A DNA stretch of 22,516 nt from DASXPG01 sp044449445. Its GTDB lineage: Bacteria > Gemmatimonadota > Gemmatimonadetes > Gemmatimonadales > JACORV01. The stretch spans positions 1-22,516 of the forward strand of contig JBIOIA010000019.1 in NCBI GenBank assembly GCA_044449445.1, read 5' to 3'. Position 1 is the stretch's first letter. Every line of letters starts with the position of its first letter. This document shows, piece after piece, positions 6,536-15,432 of this stretch. The translations under genes were made by a program, and so were the position numbers. The notes under the pieces are model-generated. The model saw nothing but the letters and a program-made list of their open reading frames with translations, was not told the origin of the DNA and did not search any database.

Positions 6536-9071
6536 GTCCTCGAAAACCAAGGACTCGCTCGCCGCCTATCGGGCGAAGCGCTCCGCCGACCGCACGCCCG
6601 AGCCATCGGGTGGCGCGGCGCCGGGCGCGAGCCGGCTGTTCGTCGTCCATCAGCACGCCGCCACCCGCCTCCACTTCGATCTGCGCCTCGAGATGGACGG
6701 CGTCCTGCGCTCGTGGGCGGTGCCGAAAGGCCCGTCGAAGAATCCCGCCGACAAGCGTCTCGCCGTGTTCGTCGAGGACCACCCGATCGAATACGGCGAT
6801 TTCGAGGGGATCATTCCGGAGGGCAACTACGGCGCGGGCGCCGTGATCGTGTGGGACCGCGGCGAGTGGGTGCCGATCGAGGACCCGCACGCGGGACTCG
6901 CCAAGGGCAAGCTGCTGTTCGACCTCAGGGGCTACAAGCTCAAAGGCCGCTGGACGCTGGTGAAGCTGAAGAAGGGCGTCAAAGAGTGGCTTCTCATCAA
7001 GGAGCGCGACAGCCAGGTCTCCGAGCACGGCGACGACTTCCCGCCCGGCTCGGTGCTCTCCGGGCTGACCGTCGAGGAGCTGAAGCAGGGCAAGGATCCT
7101 TCGGCCGCGCTGCGCGCCGAGCTGAAGAAGCTGAAGGCGCCCGTGAAGGCGGTGCGCGCGAAGGACGTCCCGCCGATGCTGGCCGAGACGCGCGAGGGGC
7201 CGTTCACGAAGCCGGGCTGGCTGTTCGAGCTGAAGCTTGACGGCTATCGGATCATCGCGGCACGCGAAGGCGGCGAGCCGAAGCTGCTCTCGCGCAACGG
7301 CGTGGACTACACGGCGACGTTCCCGGAAGTCGCGCGCGCCGTGGCCGCGCTGCCCTTTGGCGGCCTGGTGATGGACGGCGAGCTCGTGGTTCATGACGCG
7401 GCGGGGCTTCCCAGCTTCCAGCGGCTCCAGCAGCGCTCGCAGCTCAAGAAGGCCTTCGACATCCGCAAGGGTTCGGTCGATCTGCCCGCCTCTCTCTACC
7501 TGTTCGACCTGGTCGCGGCGGAAGGTCACGACCTGAGGGGCCTGCCGTTGATCGCACGCAAGCAGGTGCTGCGCCGAGTTCTGCCCGCGGCGGGCGCGCT
7601 CAAGTTTCTCGACCATTTCGAGACCGACGGCGAGGCGCTCTACGAGCGGATCGAGCGCATGGGGCTCGAGGGCATCGTCGCCAAGAAGGCCGACTCGCCC
7701 TACCGCTCGCGCCGCTCGGCGGAGTGGCTCAAGATCCGTGCGGACAAGGTGGACGACTTCGTCGTGGTGGGTTTCTCCCGGCCCAAGGGCGCCCGCTCCG
7801 GGTTCGGCGCGCTGCACCTGGCCCAGTACGTGGACGGCGGGCTCGTCTACATGGGTCGCGCGGGCAGCGGGTTCACCGACGCGATGCTGAAGGACGTCGG
7901 CTCGGTGCTCGAGTCGCACGTCGTGAAGAAGGCCCTGTGCACGGGTCCTGTGCCGAAGGGCAAGGACGAGACGTGGACCGAGCCGCTGCTCGTCGCCGAG
8001 GTGCGCTTCAAGGAGCGGACGGACGAGGGCCTGCTGCGGCAGCCGGTGTTCGTGCGATTCCGGGACGACAAGGCGCCCGAAGAGTGCGCGCTGAGGCGCC
8101 AGCTCACCGACGTGCCGCCTCGCGCCGCTCCCGCGCCGGCGGCGCCCCGCGCGAAGCCGACCTTCAACTTCTCCAACCTCACCAAGATCTTCTGGAAGGA
8201 CGAGGGCTACACCAAGGGCGACCTGATCGATTACTACCGGCAGATCGCGCCGTGGATCCTGCCGTATCTCGTGGATCGCTGCCTGGTCCTGACGCGCTAC
8301 CCGGACGGCATTCTGGGCAAGTCGTTCTTCCAGAAGGACGCGCCCGACTACGCGCACGACTTCGTGCGCACGGTCACCGTGTGGAGCGAGGAGTCGCAGC
8401 GTGAGCTGCACTACTTCGTGTGCGAGGACGAACAGGCGCTGCTGTACATCGCCAACATGGCGGCGATCCCGCTGCACATCTGGGGCAGCCGCGTCTCGAC
8501 GCTCGAGTCGCCCGACTGGTGCATCCTCGACCTCGACCCCAAGGGCGCGCCGTTCGCGCACGTGGTTGAGGTCGCCCTGGCGTGCCGCGCGCTGTGCGAT
8601 GAGATCGGCCTGCCGAGCTTCGTGAAGACGAGCGGCAGCTCGGGACTGCACGTGTTGCTGCCGCTGGGCCGCCAGGTCACGTACGAGCAGGCGCGGACGT
8701 TAGGCGGCCTGCTGGCGCGTGCCGTCGCCGCGGATCTGCCGGAGATTGCGACCGTGGTGCGCCAGGTCCAGAAGCGCGAGGGCAAGGTGTACCTGGACTA
8801 CGTGCAGAACGGCCACGGCCGCCTGCTCGCGGCGCCCTTCAGCGTGCGCCCGGTGCCGGGCGCGCTGGTCTCGGCGCCGCTCCTGTGGAAGGAGGTCGGG
8901 CCCAAGCTGTCGCTCGCCGACTTCACGATCCGGACGATGCCGGAGCGCATGAAGAAGCTGAAAGAGGATCCACTGCGGAGGGTGCTCGACCTCAAGCCGG
9001 ATCTGCCCGCGGCGCTCGAGGGCCTGCATGCGAGGTTCGCGAAGCGGAAGGCGCGTCGCGGAGGATCGTGA
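6528..9071 (+). CDS. ligD: ATP-dependent DNA ligase LigD (phosphoesterase-ligase-polymerase)
   Basis: This is the end-processing and sealing enzyme of bacterial NHEJ, about 847 residues, close to Pseudomonas LigD in length and domain order. Numbering from an upstream in-frame TTG at 6519: the 3'-phosphoesterase domain (about 38-160) holds H46, H52, D54 and R56 in the HxxxxxHxDxR block; the ligase domain carries nucleotidyl lysine K239 in the motif KLDGYR and motif EGIVAKK; the C-terminal primase-like polymerase domain (about 545-840) has metal-binding D671 and D673 in LDLDPKG and the TSGSSGLHV motif. All three active sites look intact. I prefer GTG 6528 because it sits 8 bases after a TAGAAT box; TTG 6519 overlaps that box. 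The gene overlaps the next one by GTGA. Confidence 0.96.
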   Translation: MSPSSKTKDSLAAYRAKRSADRTPEPSGGAAPGASRLFVVHQHAATRLHFDLRLEMDGVLRSWAVPKGPSKNPADKRLAVFVEDHPIEYGDFEGIIPEGNYGAGAVIVWDRGEWVPIEDPHAGLAKGKLLFDLRGYKLKGRWTLVKLKKGVKEWLLIKERDSQVSEHGDDFPPGSVLSGLTVEELKQGKDPSAALRAELKKLKAPVKAVRAKDVPPMLAETREGPFTKPGWLFELKLDGYRIIAAREGGEPKLLSRNGVDYTATFPEVARAVAALPFGGLVMDGELVVHDAAGLPSFQRLQQRSQLKKAFDIRKGSVDLPASLYLFDLVAAEGHDLRGLPLIARKQVLRRVLPAAGALKFLDHFETDGEALYERIERMGLEGIVAKKADSPYRSRRSAEWLKIRADKVDDFVVVGFSRPKGARSGFGALHLAQYVDGGLVYMGRAGSGFTDAMLKDVGSVLESHVVKKALCTGPVPKGKDETWTEPLLVAEVRFKERTDEGLLRQPVFVRFRDDKAPEECALRRQLTDVPPRAAPAPAAPRAKPTFNFSNLTKIFWKDEGYTKGDLIDYYRQIAPWILPYLVDRCLVLTRYPDGILGKSFFQKDAPDYAHDFVRTVTVWSEESQRELHYFVCEDEQALLYIANMAAIPLHIWGSRVSTLESPDWCILDLDPKGAPFAHVVEVALACRALCDEIGLPSFVKTSGSSGLHVLLPLGRQVTYEQARTLGGLLARAVAADLPEIATVVRQVQKREGKVYLDYVQNGHGRLLAAPFSVRPVPGALVSAPLLWKEVGPKLSLADFTIRTMPERMKKLKEDPLRRVLDLKPDLPAALEGLHARFAKRKARRGGS

Positions 9072-9694
9072 ACCACTTGCTGGAACTGCCCGACGACGCG
9101 CGTGTCCTGCTCGTGCTGGCGCACGGCGCCGGTGCCGGGATGCGCCATCCGTTCATGGAGAGGGTTGCCGCCGCGCTGGCCGCGCGCGGCGTCGGGACGT
9201 TCCGCTACGAGTTCGAGTACATGGAGAACAAGAGCCGCCGGCCGGACGCGCCGTCGGTCGCGATGGCCCGGGTGCGCGAGGCCTTGGCCGAGGCGGCGAT
9301 CGCGGCGCCCGGACTGCCGCTGCTGGCGGGCGGCAAGTCGTTCGGCGGGCGCATGACGTCCAACGCGCAGGCCGAATCGCCGCTGCCAGGCGTGCGCGGC
9401 CTGGCATTTCTCGGCTTCCCGCTGCATCCGCCGGGCAAGCCGTCCATCGCGCGCGCCGACCATCTCGATCGCGTCACGGCGCCGATGCTGTTCGTGCAGG
9501 GCACGAGGGACGAATTCGCCGAGCCACGGCTGCTGATGCAGGTGCTCGCGCGGCTGGGCCCGCGCGCGAGCCTTTACTCGATCGAGGGCGGGGACCATTC
9601 CTTCAACGTGCCCAAATCAACGGGCCGCTCGAAGGACGACGTGCTGGAGGAGCTGGGTGAGGCGATTACGGGCTGGGCGGGCCGTCTCTGGTGA
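9068..9694 (+). CDS. Alpha/beta hydrolase, KANL3/TEX30-like (COG3571 type)
   Basis: The 208-residue protein has an intact serine-hydrolase triad: nucleophile S91 in GKSFGG, acid D148 in GTRDEF and H177 in GGDHSF. AHGAGAG near residue 20 forms the oxyanion region. It looks like the small cytoplasmic family related to KANL3/TEX30, whose bacterial substrates are unknown. Its frame is open well upstream inside ligD, but the start is almost certainly GTG 9068, giving a GTGA overlap with the ligD stop and so coupled translation. The 3' end overlaps the convergent MscS gene by 29 bases. Coupling to ligD makes an accessory role in repair possible, but an unrelated housekeeping role is just as possible. 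Confidence 0.9.
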   Translation: MNHLLELPDDARVLLVLAHGAGAGMRHPFMERVAAALAARGVGTFRYEFEYMENKSRRPDAPSVAMARVREALAEAAIAAPGLPLLAGGKSFGGRMTSNAQAESPLPGVRGLAFLGFPLHPPGKPSIARADHLDRVTAPMLFVQGTRDEFAEPRLLMQVLARLGPRASLYSIEGGDHSFNVPKSTGRSKDDVLEELGEAITGWAGRLW

Positions 9695-10469
9695 TGACGG
9701 CGCGCAACGGCGTGGCGAGCACGATCCCTTCGGCGCGGTAGCGCGCCAGCAGCCGCTTGGTGAACTCGTGGATGATGCGGCCGCGCGAGGTGTAGTGGCG
9801 GGCCCGCAGCACCACGTTGACGTTGATGCCCGAATCGCCGAAGCCGTCGAAACGCACCACCGGCTCGAAATCGGCAACGGCCTCCTCGACCACCCGCAGC
9901 GTCTCGCGCGCCACCTGCATCGTCACCGTCTCCACCTTCTCGAGGTCGCTCTCGCGCGAGACGCTGAGCGGCACCGTGAAGTTCTGCGCCTGCTCGGGCA
10001 GGCTGAAGTTCACCGTGACGGACGCCGCGAGCTTGCTGTTGGGCACGAGCACCAGGTTGTTCGGCGACTGGAGCACCGTCGTCTGGCCCCAAGTGATGTC
10101 GCTCACGGTGCCTTCGAGCCCGTTGTCCAGGCGGATGAAATCGCCGGGGCGGATCTTGCCCGCCACGAGGATGCGGAGCCCCGCGAAGAAGTTGGAGAGC
10201 GTGTCCTGGAGCGCGAGGCCGATCGCGAGGCCGCCCACGCCGAGGGTCGCGAGGAGGCCGGTGATCTTTATGCCGAGGGTATCGAGGATCATTACCAGGC
10301 CGATCGCCGCGACTACCGCGCGCACGAGGTTCGCGATCAGGCTGACGCCGCGTCGCGTGCCGCCGTGGTGCGACCCGCCTTGAACGGCGAACACCGCGAC
10401 GCGCCCGGCCGCCCACGTGGCAGCCAGGACGAGCAGTGCCTCGAGGGCGATCCGCACCGCGGATGTCAT
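9666..10469 (-). CDS. Small-conductance mechanosensitive channel, MscS family
   Basis: The 267-residue protein has three N-terminal membrane helices (about residues 5-30, 42-65, 68-100). The third is the pore-lining type rich in Gly and Ala (TLGVGGLAIGLALQDTLSNFFAG), followed by the beta domain signature RPGDFIRLDNGLEGTVSDITW and the PNSKL motif. MscS channels open under membrane tension to release solutes during osmotic downshock. The frame continues upstream of Met, but ATG 10469 is chosen because it begins exactly at the first hydrophobic helix and overlaps the upstream DUF72 stop by ATGA. It is the last gene of a three-gene minus-strand operon. Confidence 0.93.
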   Translation of the reverse strand: MTSAVRIALEALLVLAATWAAGRVAVFAVQGGSHHGGTRRGVSLIANLVRAVVAAIGLVMILDTLGIKITGLLATLGVGGLAIGLALQDTLSNFFAGLRILVAGKIRPGDFIRLDNGLEGTVSDITWGQTTVLQSPNNLVLVPNSKLAASVTVNFSLPEQAQNFTVPLSVSRESDLEKVETVTMQVARETLRVVEEAVADFEPVVRFDGFGDSGINVNVVLRARHYTSRGRIIHEFTKRLLARYRAEGIVLATPLRAVITRDGPPSP

Positions 10470-11182
10470 GTCGTCGCTTCCAGGAGCTGCATGAACTCGG
10501 CCGCCAGCCGGGGGCCGGTCGCCTCGTCCTCGTGCTTGAAGAACACGAACGCCTCCCGCCAGCCTGCATTTTGGATCTTCGCGGCCCACGCCGCGAGCGC
10601 GCCGGGATCATATGCCTTGCGGCGCAGCCGAAGGTAACCCCAGTCCGCGGTCGGCACGAAGGGCACAGCCAGCTCCGACTCGTCCGGATCGGTCTCGGCG
10701 GCGACCAGTGCCGCCCCGTGCGCGCGCAGCAGCCCGGTCACCTCCTCGTCGAACCAGGACGCGTCCCGGAATTCGAAGGCCGCCCGCCAGCCCTGGGGCA
10801 GGAGCGTCAGAAAATCCTGGAGCCGCGGCAGGTCCTTCTTGAGATATGGCGGCAGCTGGAACAGCGTCGGACCCAGCCGGTCACCCAGCGTCGCGGCGGT
10901 GCGCACGAAGTACTGGAGCTCCTCGCCGCATTCCTTGAGGCGCTTGCGATGGGTCATCTTCTGCGAGGCCTTGAGCACGAACGTGAAACCGTCCGGGACC
11001 TGTCCGGCCCACGAGGCGAGCAGCTGCTCGGTCGGCATGCGGTAGAACGTGTTGTTGATCTCGACCGTGCGGAACTTCGTCCCGTAGTAGCGCAGGAAGT
11101 CCGCCGGCTTCAGCTCGGCGGGGTAGAAGTGCCCTTTCCACTCCTTGTAGGCGTAGCCACTCGTTCCGACGAAGCAGTTCAT
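10466..11182 (-). CDS. DUF72 family protein (YecE-like)
   Basis: The product has 238 residues. The opening FVGTSGYAYKEWKGHFYP, then KFRTVEINNTFYRMP and later TLFQLPPYLKKDLPRL and FEFRDASWF are hallmarks of the DUF72/YecE family, which folds as a TIM barrel. Its reaction is not known. No signal peptide or membrane segment is seen, so it is cytoplasmic. ATG 11182 has a fair ribosome site (GAGAGG) just upstream. A second in-frame ATG at 11194 would overlap the permease stop by ATGA and add four residues (MRGG); either start implies coupling to the permease gene. The stop overlaps the mscS start by ATGA. Confidence 0.92.
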   Translation of the reverse strand: MNCFVGTSGYAYKEWKGHFYPAELKPADFLRYYGTKFRTVEINNTFYRMPTEQLLASWAGQVPDGFTFVLKASQKMTHRKRLKECGEELQYFVRTAATLGDRLGPTLFQLPPYLKKDLPRLQDFLTLLPQGWRAAFEFRDASWFDEEVTGLLRAHGAALVAAETDPDESELAVPFVPTADWGYLRLRRKAYDPGALAAWAAKIQNAGWREAFVFFKHEDEATGPRLAAEFMQLLEATT

Positions 11183-11190
11183 CCCACCTC

Positions 11191-13617
11191 TCATTCGTAT
11201 CTCAAAGCCTCCATAGGATGCACCCGCGCGGCCCGCCGCGCCGGGATGAAGGTCGCGACCAGGCCGGTCAGGGCCAGCGCGCCCATCACCGCGGCGAACA
11301 TGACCGGGTTCGACGTGTCCACCTGGAAGAGCACGATCCGCAGCCCCTTGGACAGTAGGATCGCCAGGCCCAGGGCGATCACCAGGCCGATCCCGACCTG
11401 CACGGCGCCCTGGCGCAGGAACATCCGGAGCACGTCGCGGCCTCCCGCTCCCAGGGCCATGCGGACCCCGACCTCCTGCGTACGGCGGGCCACCGAGAAT
11501 GACATCACGCCGTACACGCCGATCGCCGCGAGCAGCAGCGCCGCGAATCCGAAGACCGAGAACAGGACGCCGAATATCCGGTAGAACCAGCCGTTGTCGT
11601 CGATCCTGCCCTGCAGCGTGCGCACGAAGTAGATCGGCAGGTCCGGGTTGAGCGCGGCGATCGTGGCGCGCACCGGGTCGGCGAACCGGAGCGGATCGCC
11701 GCCGTCGGTCGCCACGGCAACGCTCAGGAACCGCCAGTCCCCCTGGCCGATCGAGGTCAGGATCGTTTCGGGAGTGTTGTCGTCCGTTCCCTGGTACCAC
11801 ACGTTGGGCATGACGCCCACGATCGTGAGCCACGGCTGCTGCGAGTCCGCGCCGCCGAACCGCACGCGCCGTCCCAGCGGCGATGCCCCGGGGAAGTACC
11901 GTGTCGCGAAGTTCTTCGTGACCACGGCCACCGGCATCGCGCCGCCGATGTCGCCCGGCCCGATCAGCCGGCCCTCCAGAGCGCGCAGTGAAAAGGTCCC
12001 GAAGAACCCCGGGGTCACGGCCGCCGTCCGCGCCCGCGGGCGGTCGCGGTCGCTGCTGTAGGTGGCGCCCTCGACCGCGAACCGGTTCCAGCCGGTCCCG
12101 GTGCCGGGCAGGCTCGACGTCAGCGCGACCCCGTGCTGCGACGGGAGCCCCTCCAGCCGCTGCACCAGCCCGTTCCAGAACTGCTGGCGGCTCGCCGAGT
12201 CGGGGTAGGTCGCCTCGAACAGCCCGATCCGCGCCGTGAAGACCGAGCGCGTCGGCACGCCGTAGTCGAACTGGCTGCGCTGCACGACGCTCTGGATCAT
12301 GAACCCCGAGGCGATCAGCAGCCCTCCGGCGAGCGCGATCTCCGCGATCACGAGGCCCTTGGCGAACCGCCCGAGCCGCATGGACGAGGAGCCCCGGCTC
12401 TCGTCCTTGAGCACGTCGGAGATCTTCGCGCCCGTGGCCTGGAGTGCGGGCAGCACACCGGCGATCACGCCCGCGACGAACGTGATGGCGGTGACGAAGA
12501 GCAGCACGGGCAGGTCCACCTTCATCACGATGTAGTACGGGATCGTGGCGGCGTTGTGGATGGCGTCAGTGAACAGGCGCACGCCGTAGACCGCGATGCC
12601 GAGGCCGGCCAGCGCGCCGCAGAAGCTGAGCACCAGTGATTCGGAGATGAGCTGGGATACGATCCGCCAGCGGCTCGCGCCCAGGGCGGTGCGCACCGCG
12701 ACTTCCTTGGTGCGCGCCGCGGCGCGGGCCAGCAGCAGGTTCGCGACGTTCGAGCAGGCGATCAGGAGCACGCCGAGCACGGCGCCCATCATCGTCCACA
12801 ACAGGGTGTGCGGCTCGGGGCCGATATCGTAGTCGGTGTACGACATGACGACGGCGCGGTAGCCCTGGTTGGTCTTCGGGTACTCCTGCGCGAGCCGATC
12901 CTCGACGGGTTGGAGGTCCAGTGCGGCCCGCGACGGAGTGACACCGGGCTTGAGCCGGCCGAACACCTCGACTTGCTGGCCGTTCTCACGCGAAGCCTTC
13001 AGCCGGTCGATCCGCAGCGGCAGCCAGATCTCCTCGGCGCTGGGGAACTTGAAGCCGGGCGGCATCACGCCGACGATCTGCGCCGAGACATCGTTGGCGC
13101 GGATCGTGCGCCCGATGACGCCGGAGTCCGAGGCGAACCGCGTGCGCCACGCGTCGTAGCCGAGGACGACCGCGTTCGGCCCGCTGATCGTGCCCTCGTC
13201 GTCCTGGAACCAACGGCCCAGCATCGGGGCGACGCGAAGCAGGCGCACGGCGTTGGGAGTGATGAACGCACCCTGGTAGCGCTCCGGCCGGCCCGTGCCG
13301 CCGCTGAGGTTGATCGTGCCCTGGTAGTAGCCGGCGAGATCCTCGAACGACTTCTGCACGGAGCGCCACTCGTCGAAGTCCTGGATGATGACGGACGTGC
13401 GATCCACGTTCTGCGACGGGTTGGTGCGGTACACCGCCATGACCCGGTTGCCCTCCGGGACCGGGAGGCCGCGCAACAGCGCGCCGTAGACGATGCTCCA
13501 CATGGTGGTGGTGAGGCCGATTCCCAGCGCCAGCGCGAGGATGGAGATGCTGGCAAGCCCCGGATGCTTGAATATCATCCGGATTCCGTACTTCAGGTCG
13601 GCGAGGTGCGCGCCCAT
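11191..13617 (-). CDS. FtsX/MacB-like ABC permease of ADOP type
   Basis: This protein has 808 residues. An N-terminal amphipathic stretch (LKYGIRMIFKHPGLASI) leads into the first membrane helix. A MacB periplasmic domain follows, then an FtsX block with CSNVANLLLARAAARTKEVA, then a second periplasmic domain and a C-terminal FtsX block ending PARRAARVHPMEALRYE. This duplicated layout is the orphan permease family abundant in Acidobacteria and Gemmatimonadota; such proteins are thought to work with separate ABC ATPases to export peptides or lipids. No ATPase gene is adjacent, which fits the orphan type. ATG 13617 is chosen because the upstream in-frame extension (to 13707) is Pro/Arg-rich and runs into the divergent gene. 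It heads the DUF72-mscS operon. Confidence 0.92.
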   Translation of the reverse strand: MGAHLADLKYGIRMIFKHPGLASISILALALGIGLTTTMWSIVYGALLRGLPVPEGNRVMAVYRTNPSQNVDRTSVIIQDFDEWRSVQKSFEDLAGYYQGTINLSGGTGRPERYQGAFITPNAVRLLRVAPMLGRWFQDDEGTISGPNAVVLGYDAWRTRFASDSGVIGRTIRANDVSAQIVGVMPPGFKFPSAEEIWLPLRIDRLKASRENGQQVEVFGRLKPGVTPSRAALDLQPVEDRLAQEYPKTNQGYRAVVMSYTDYDIGPEPHTLLWTMMGAVLGVLLIACSNVANLLLARAAARTKEVAVRTALGASRWRIVSQLISESLVLSFCGALAGLGIAVYGVRLFTDAIHNAATIPYYIVMKVDLPVLLFVTAITFVAGVIAGVLPALQATGAKISDVLKDESRGSSSMRLGRFAKGLVIAEIALAGGLLIASGFMIQSVVQRSQFDYGVPTRSVFTARIGLFEATYPDSASRQQFWNGLVQRLEGLPSQHGVALTSSLPGTGTGWNRFAVEGATYSSDRDRPRARTAAVTPGFFGTFSLRALEGRLIGPGDIGGAMPVAVVTKNFATRYFPGASPLGRRVRFGGADSQQPWLTIVGVMPNVWYQGTDDNTPETILTSIGQGDWRFLSVAVATDGGDPLRFADPVRATIAALNPDLPIYFVRTLQGRIDDNGWFYRIFGVLFSVFGFAALLLAAIGVYGVMSFSVARRTQEVGVRMALGAGGRDVLRMFLRQGAVQVGIGLVIALGLAILLSKGLRIVLFQVDTSNPVMFAAVMGALALTGLVATFIPARRAARVHPMEALRYE

Positions 13618-13685
13618 GCCGGCTGACTCTCTCGGTGAGGGGGGCCTGTCTGGCGTACGGCGCCCGGCCGCATCAGGTTTCACGC

Positions 13686-14558
13686 ATGAATCTGACACTT
13701 CGCGCATTACCCGGGTTTGCCCCCGCGGCCCTGGCGACAGCCCTCTTCCTTATTGGTGCGAGCCCCGCGGCCGCACAACAGGCCGCCGCGGCCGGCCCGG
13801 CCGCCCTCCCGGCCCCCGAGTCGCTCGCCGTGGACCGCCTCAATCACTCGCCCCGCCACGGGGAATGGGTCAAGTTGGACGCCGGCGGCGGCGACAGCGT
13901 GAAGACGTGGGTCGTGTATCCCGAACGCCGCGACAAGGCGCCGGTCGTGATCGTCATCCACGAGATCTTCGGCCTCACCGACTGGGCGCGCGGCGTCGCC
14001 GACCAACTCGCGGCCGAGGGGTTCATCGCGATCGCGCCCGACCTGCTCACGGGCAAGGGCCCGAACGGCGGCGGCACCGAGTCCGTGGATCGCCAGGGCG
14101 CGATGGCGCTGATCCGCACGCTCACGCCGGCGGAGATCGACCGCCGGCTCGGCGCCGCGGCACGCTACGGCAGGTCGCTCCCCGCGGCCACCGGTGCGCT
14201 GGGCACGGTCGGCTTCTGCTGGGGCGGCGGCATCAGCTTCGCGCAGGCGCTGAGCCTCGAAGGCATCCGCGGCGCGGTCGTGTACTACGGCACATCGCCC
14301 GACACAGCGCTGCTCTCGACCGGGCGCGCGCCGGTCCTCGGCCTCTACGGCGGCGACGATGCACGCGTGGACGCCACGGTCCCGCCGGCCCAGGTCGTCA
14401 TGCAGCGGCTCGGCAAGCGGTTCGACGTCACGATGTTCGAGGGCGCCGGGCACGGCTTCCTGCGCGCGCTGGCCGACCGCAACGGAGCCAACCTGCGCGC
14501 CGCCGAGCAGGCGTGGCCGCGGACCATCGCGTTCTTCCGGGAGACTCTGGGCCGCTGA
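13686..14558 (+). CDS. Secreted dienelactone hydrolase family protein
   Basis: The 290-residue protein starts with a clear Sec signal peptide (Arg near the start, hydrophobic core about 11-25, AAAQQ-type cleavage near residue 32). The mature part is a dienelactone-hydrolase alpha/beta fold: VIHEIFGL with the conserved Glu, nucleophile C178 in GFCWGG, an acid at D224 or D225 in GGDDAR and H256 in GAGHGF. The family cleaves lactones and esters; the natural substrate here is unknown, and export suggests action in the periplasm. ATG 13686 is chosen because the signal peptide begins there. The gene is divergent from the permease, with 68 bases between starts, and no strong promoter is visible there. 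Confidence 0.9.
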   Translation: MNLTLRALPGFAPAALATALFLIGASPAAAQQAAAAGPAALPAPESLAVDRLNHSPRHGEWVKLDAGGGDSVKTWVVYPERRDKAPVVIVIHEIFGLTDWARGVADQLAAEGFIAIAPDLLTGKGPNGGGTESVDRQGAMALIRTLTPAEIDRRLGAAARYGRSLPAATGALGTVGFCWGGGISFAQALSLEGIRGAVVYYGTSPDTALLSTGRAPVLGLYGGDDARVDATVPPAQVVMQRLGKRFDVTMFEGAGHGFLRALADRNGANLRAAEQAWPRTIAFFRETLGR

Positions 14559-14563
14559 GCCCA

Positions 14564-14590
14564 ACCTCATTCACCTCATTCACGTCATTT
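14564..14590 (+). repeat. Three tandem 9-base repeats upstream of sod
   Basis: ACCTCATTC occurs twice in a row (14564-14572, 14573-14581), followed by a variant ACGTCATTT (14582-14590). The block fills most of the 47-base gap between the hydrolase stop and the sod ATG. It may be a regulator site or slippage product. Confidence 0.6.
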
Positions 14591-14598
14591 ACCTGAGG
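14574..14598 (+). promoter_or_regulatory. Hairpin that can mask the sod ribosome site
   Basis: CCTCA (14574-14578) can pair with TGAGG (14594-14598). The second arm contains the sod ribosome site GAGG (14595-14598), seven bases before ATG. The stem is only five pairs with a 15-base loop, so it is weak. Confidence 0.25.
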
Positions 14599-14605
14599 CT
14601 TCTCA

Positions 14606-15220
<615 letters not shown>

Positions 15221-15240
15221 CGCTCGCTCCGGCTCCCGTC

Positions 15241-15246
15241 TACTTT
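15241..15246 (+). promoter_or_regulatory. Possible -10 box of the tRNA-Leu gene
   Basis: TACTTT lies 14 bases before the mature tRNA 5' end, which would place the RNA start near 15253. No clear -35 box is present, so read-through from sod is an alternative. Confidence 0.25.
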
Positions 15247-15260
15247 TCACCGCTCGGTAC

Positions 15261-15342
15261 GCCCTGGTGGTGAAACTGGTAGACACGCCATCTTGAGGGG
15301 GTGGTGGCGAAAGCCGTGTCGGTTCGAATCCGACCCAGGGCA
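15261..15342 (+). tRNA. tRNA-Leu (anticodon GAG)
   Basis: An 82-base cloverleaf with a class II long variable arm. Acceptor strands GCCCTGG and CCAGGGC pair fully, with A as discriminator. The anticodon stem CCATC/GGTGG encloses loop TTGAGGG, giving GAG at 15295-15297. The T arm is GTCGG-TTCGAAT-CCGAC. CCA is not encoded, so it must be added by CCA transferase. Only four bases (TCCG) separate it from the next tRNA. Confidence 0.96.
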
Positions 15343-15346
15343 TCCG

Positions 15347-15418
15347 GCCACCGTAGCTCAGGGGTAGAGCTCTCGATTCGTAATCGAGCGGTCGTCGGTT
15401 CAATTCCGACCGGTGGCT
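15347..15418 (+). tRNA. tRNA-Thr (anticodon CGT)
   Basis: A 72-base cloverleaf: acceptor GCCACCG/CGGTGGC with discriminator T; D arm GCTC/GAGC; anticodon stem CTCGA/TCGAG with loop TTCGTAA, giving CGT at 15379-15381; T arm GTCGG-TTCAATT-CCGAC. CCA is not encoded. The copC ribosome site begins four bases after the 3' end. Confidence 0.95.
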
Positions 15419-15421
15419 CTT

Positions 15422-15427
15422 CAGGAG
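15422..15427 (+). promoter_or_regulatory. copC ribosome binding site
   Basis: CAGGAG lies five bases before ATG 15433 and four bases after tRNA-Thr. The 14-base gap has no room for a promoter, so copC is probably translated from RNA released by tRNA 3' processing. Confidence 0.65.
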
Positions 15428-15432
15428 ATCGC

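Noticed and set aside
5759..7240. A 493-codon plus-strand open frame spanning the EamA and ligD genes
   Set aside because: It is the second frame of two well-supported genes and has no domain.
6513..8651. A 712-codon open frame on the minus strand antisense to ligD
   Set aside because: It mirrors the GC-rich third positions of ligD, has no recognisable domain and is Arg/His/Leu-biased; ligD itself has intact catalytic motifs.
10436..11584. A 382-codon plus-strand open frame
   Set aside because: It is antisense to DUF72 and the permease and has low-complexity composition.
13618..13685. Divergent promoter pair between the permease and the dienelactone hydrolase
   Set aside because: No credible -10/-35 pair could be found on either strand in these 68 bases; promoters must exist here or inside the flanking genes but cannot be placed.
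15261..15418. tRNA pair as a possible integration site of a mobile element
   Set aside because: No integrase, no repeated tRNA 3' end and no change in gene style are seen on either side.
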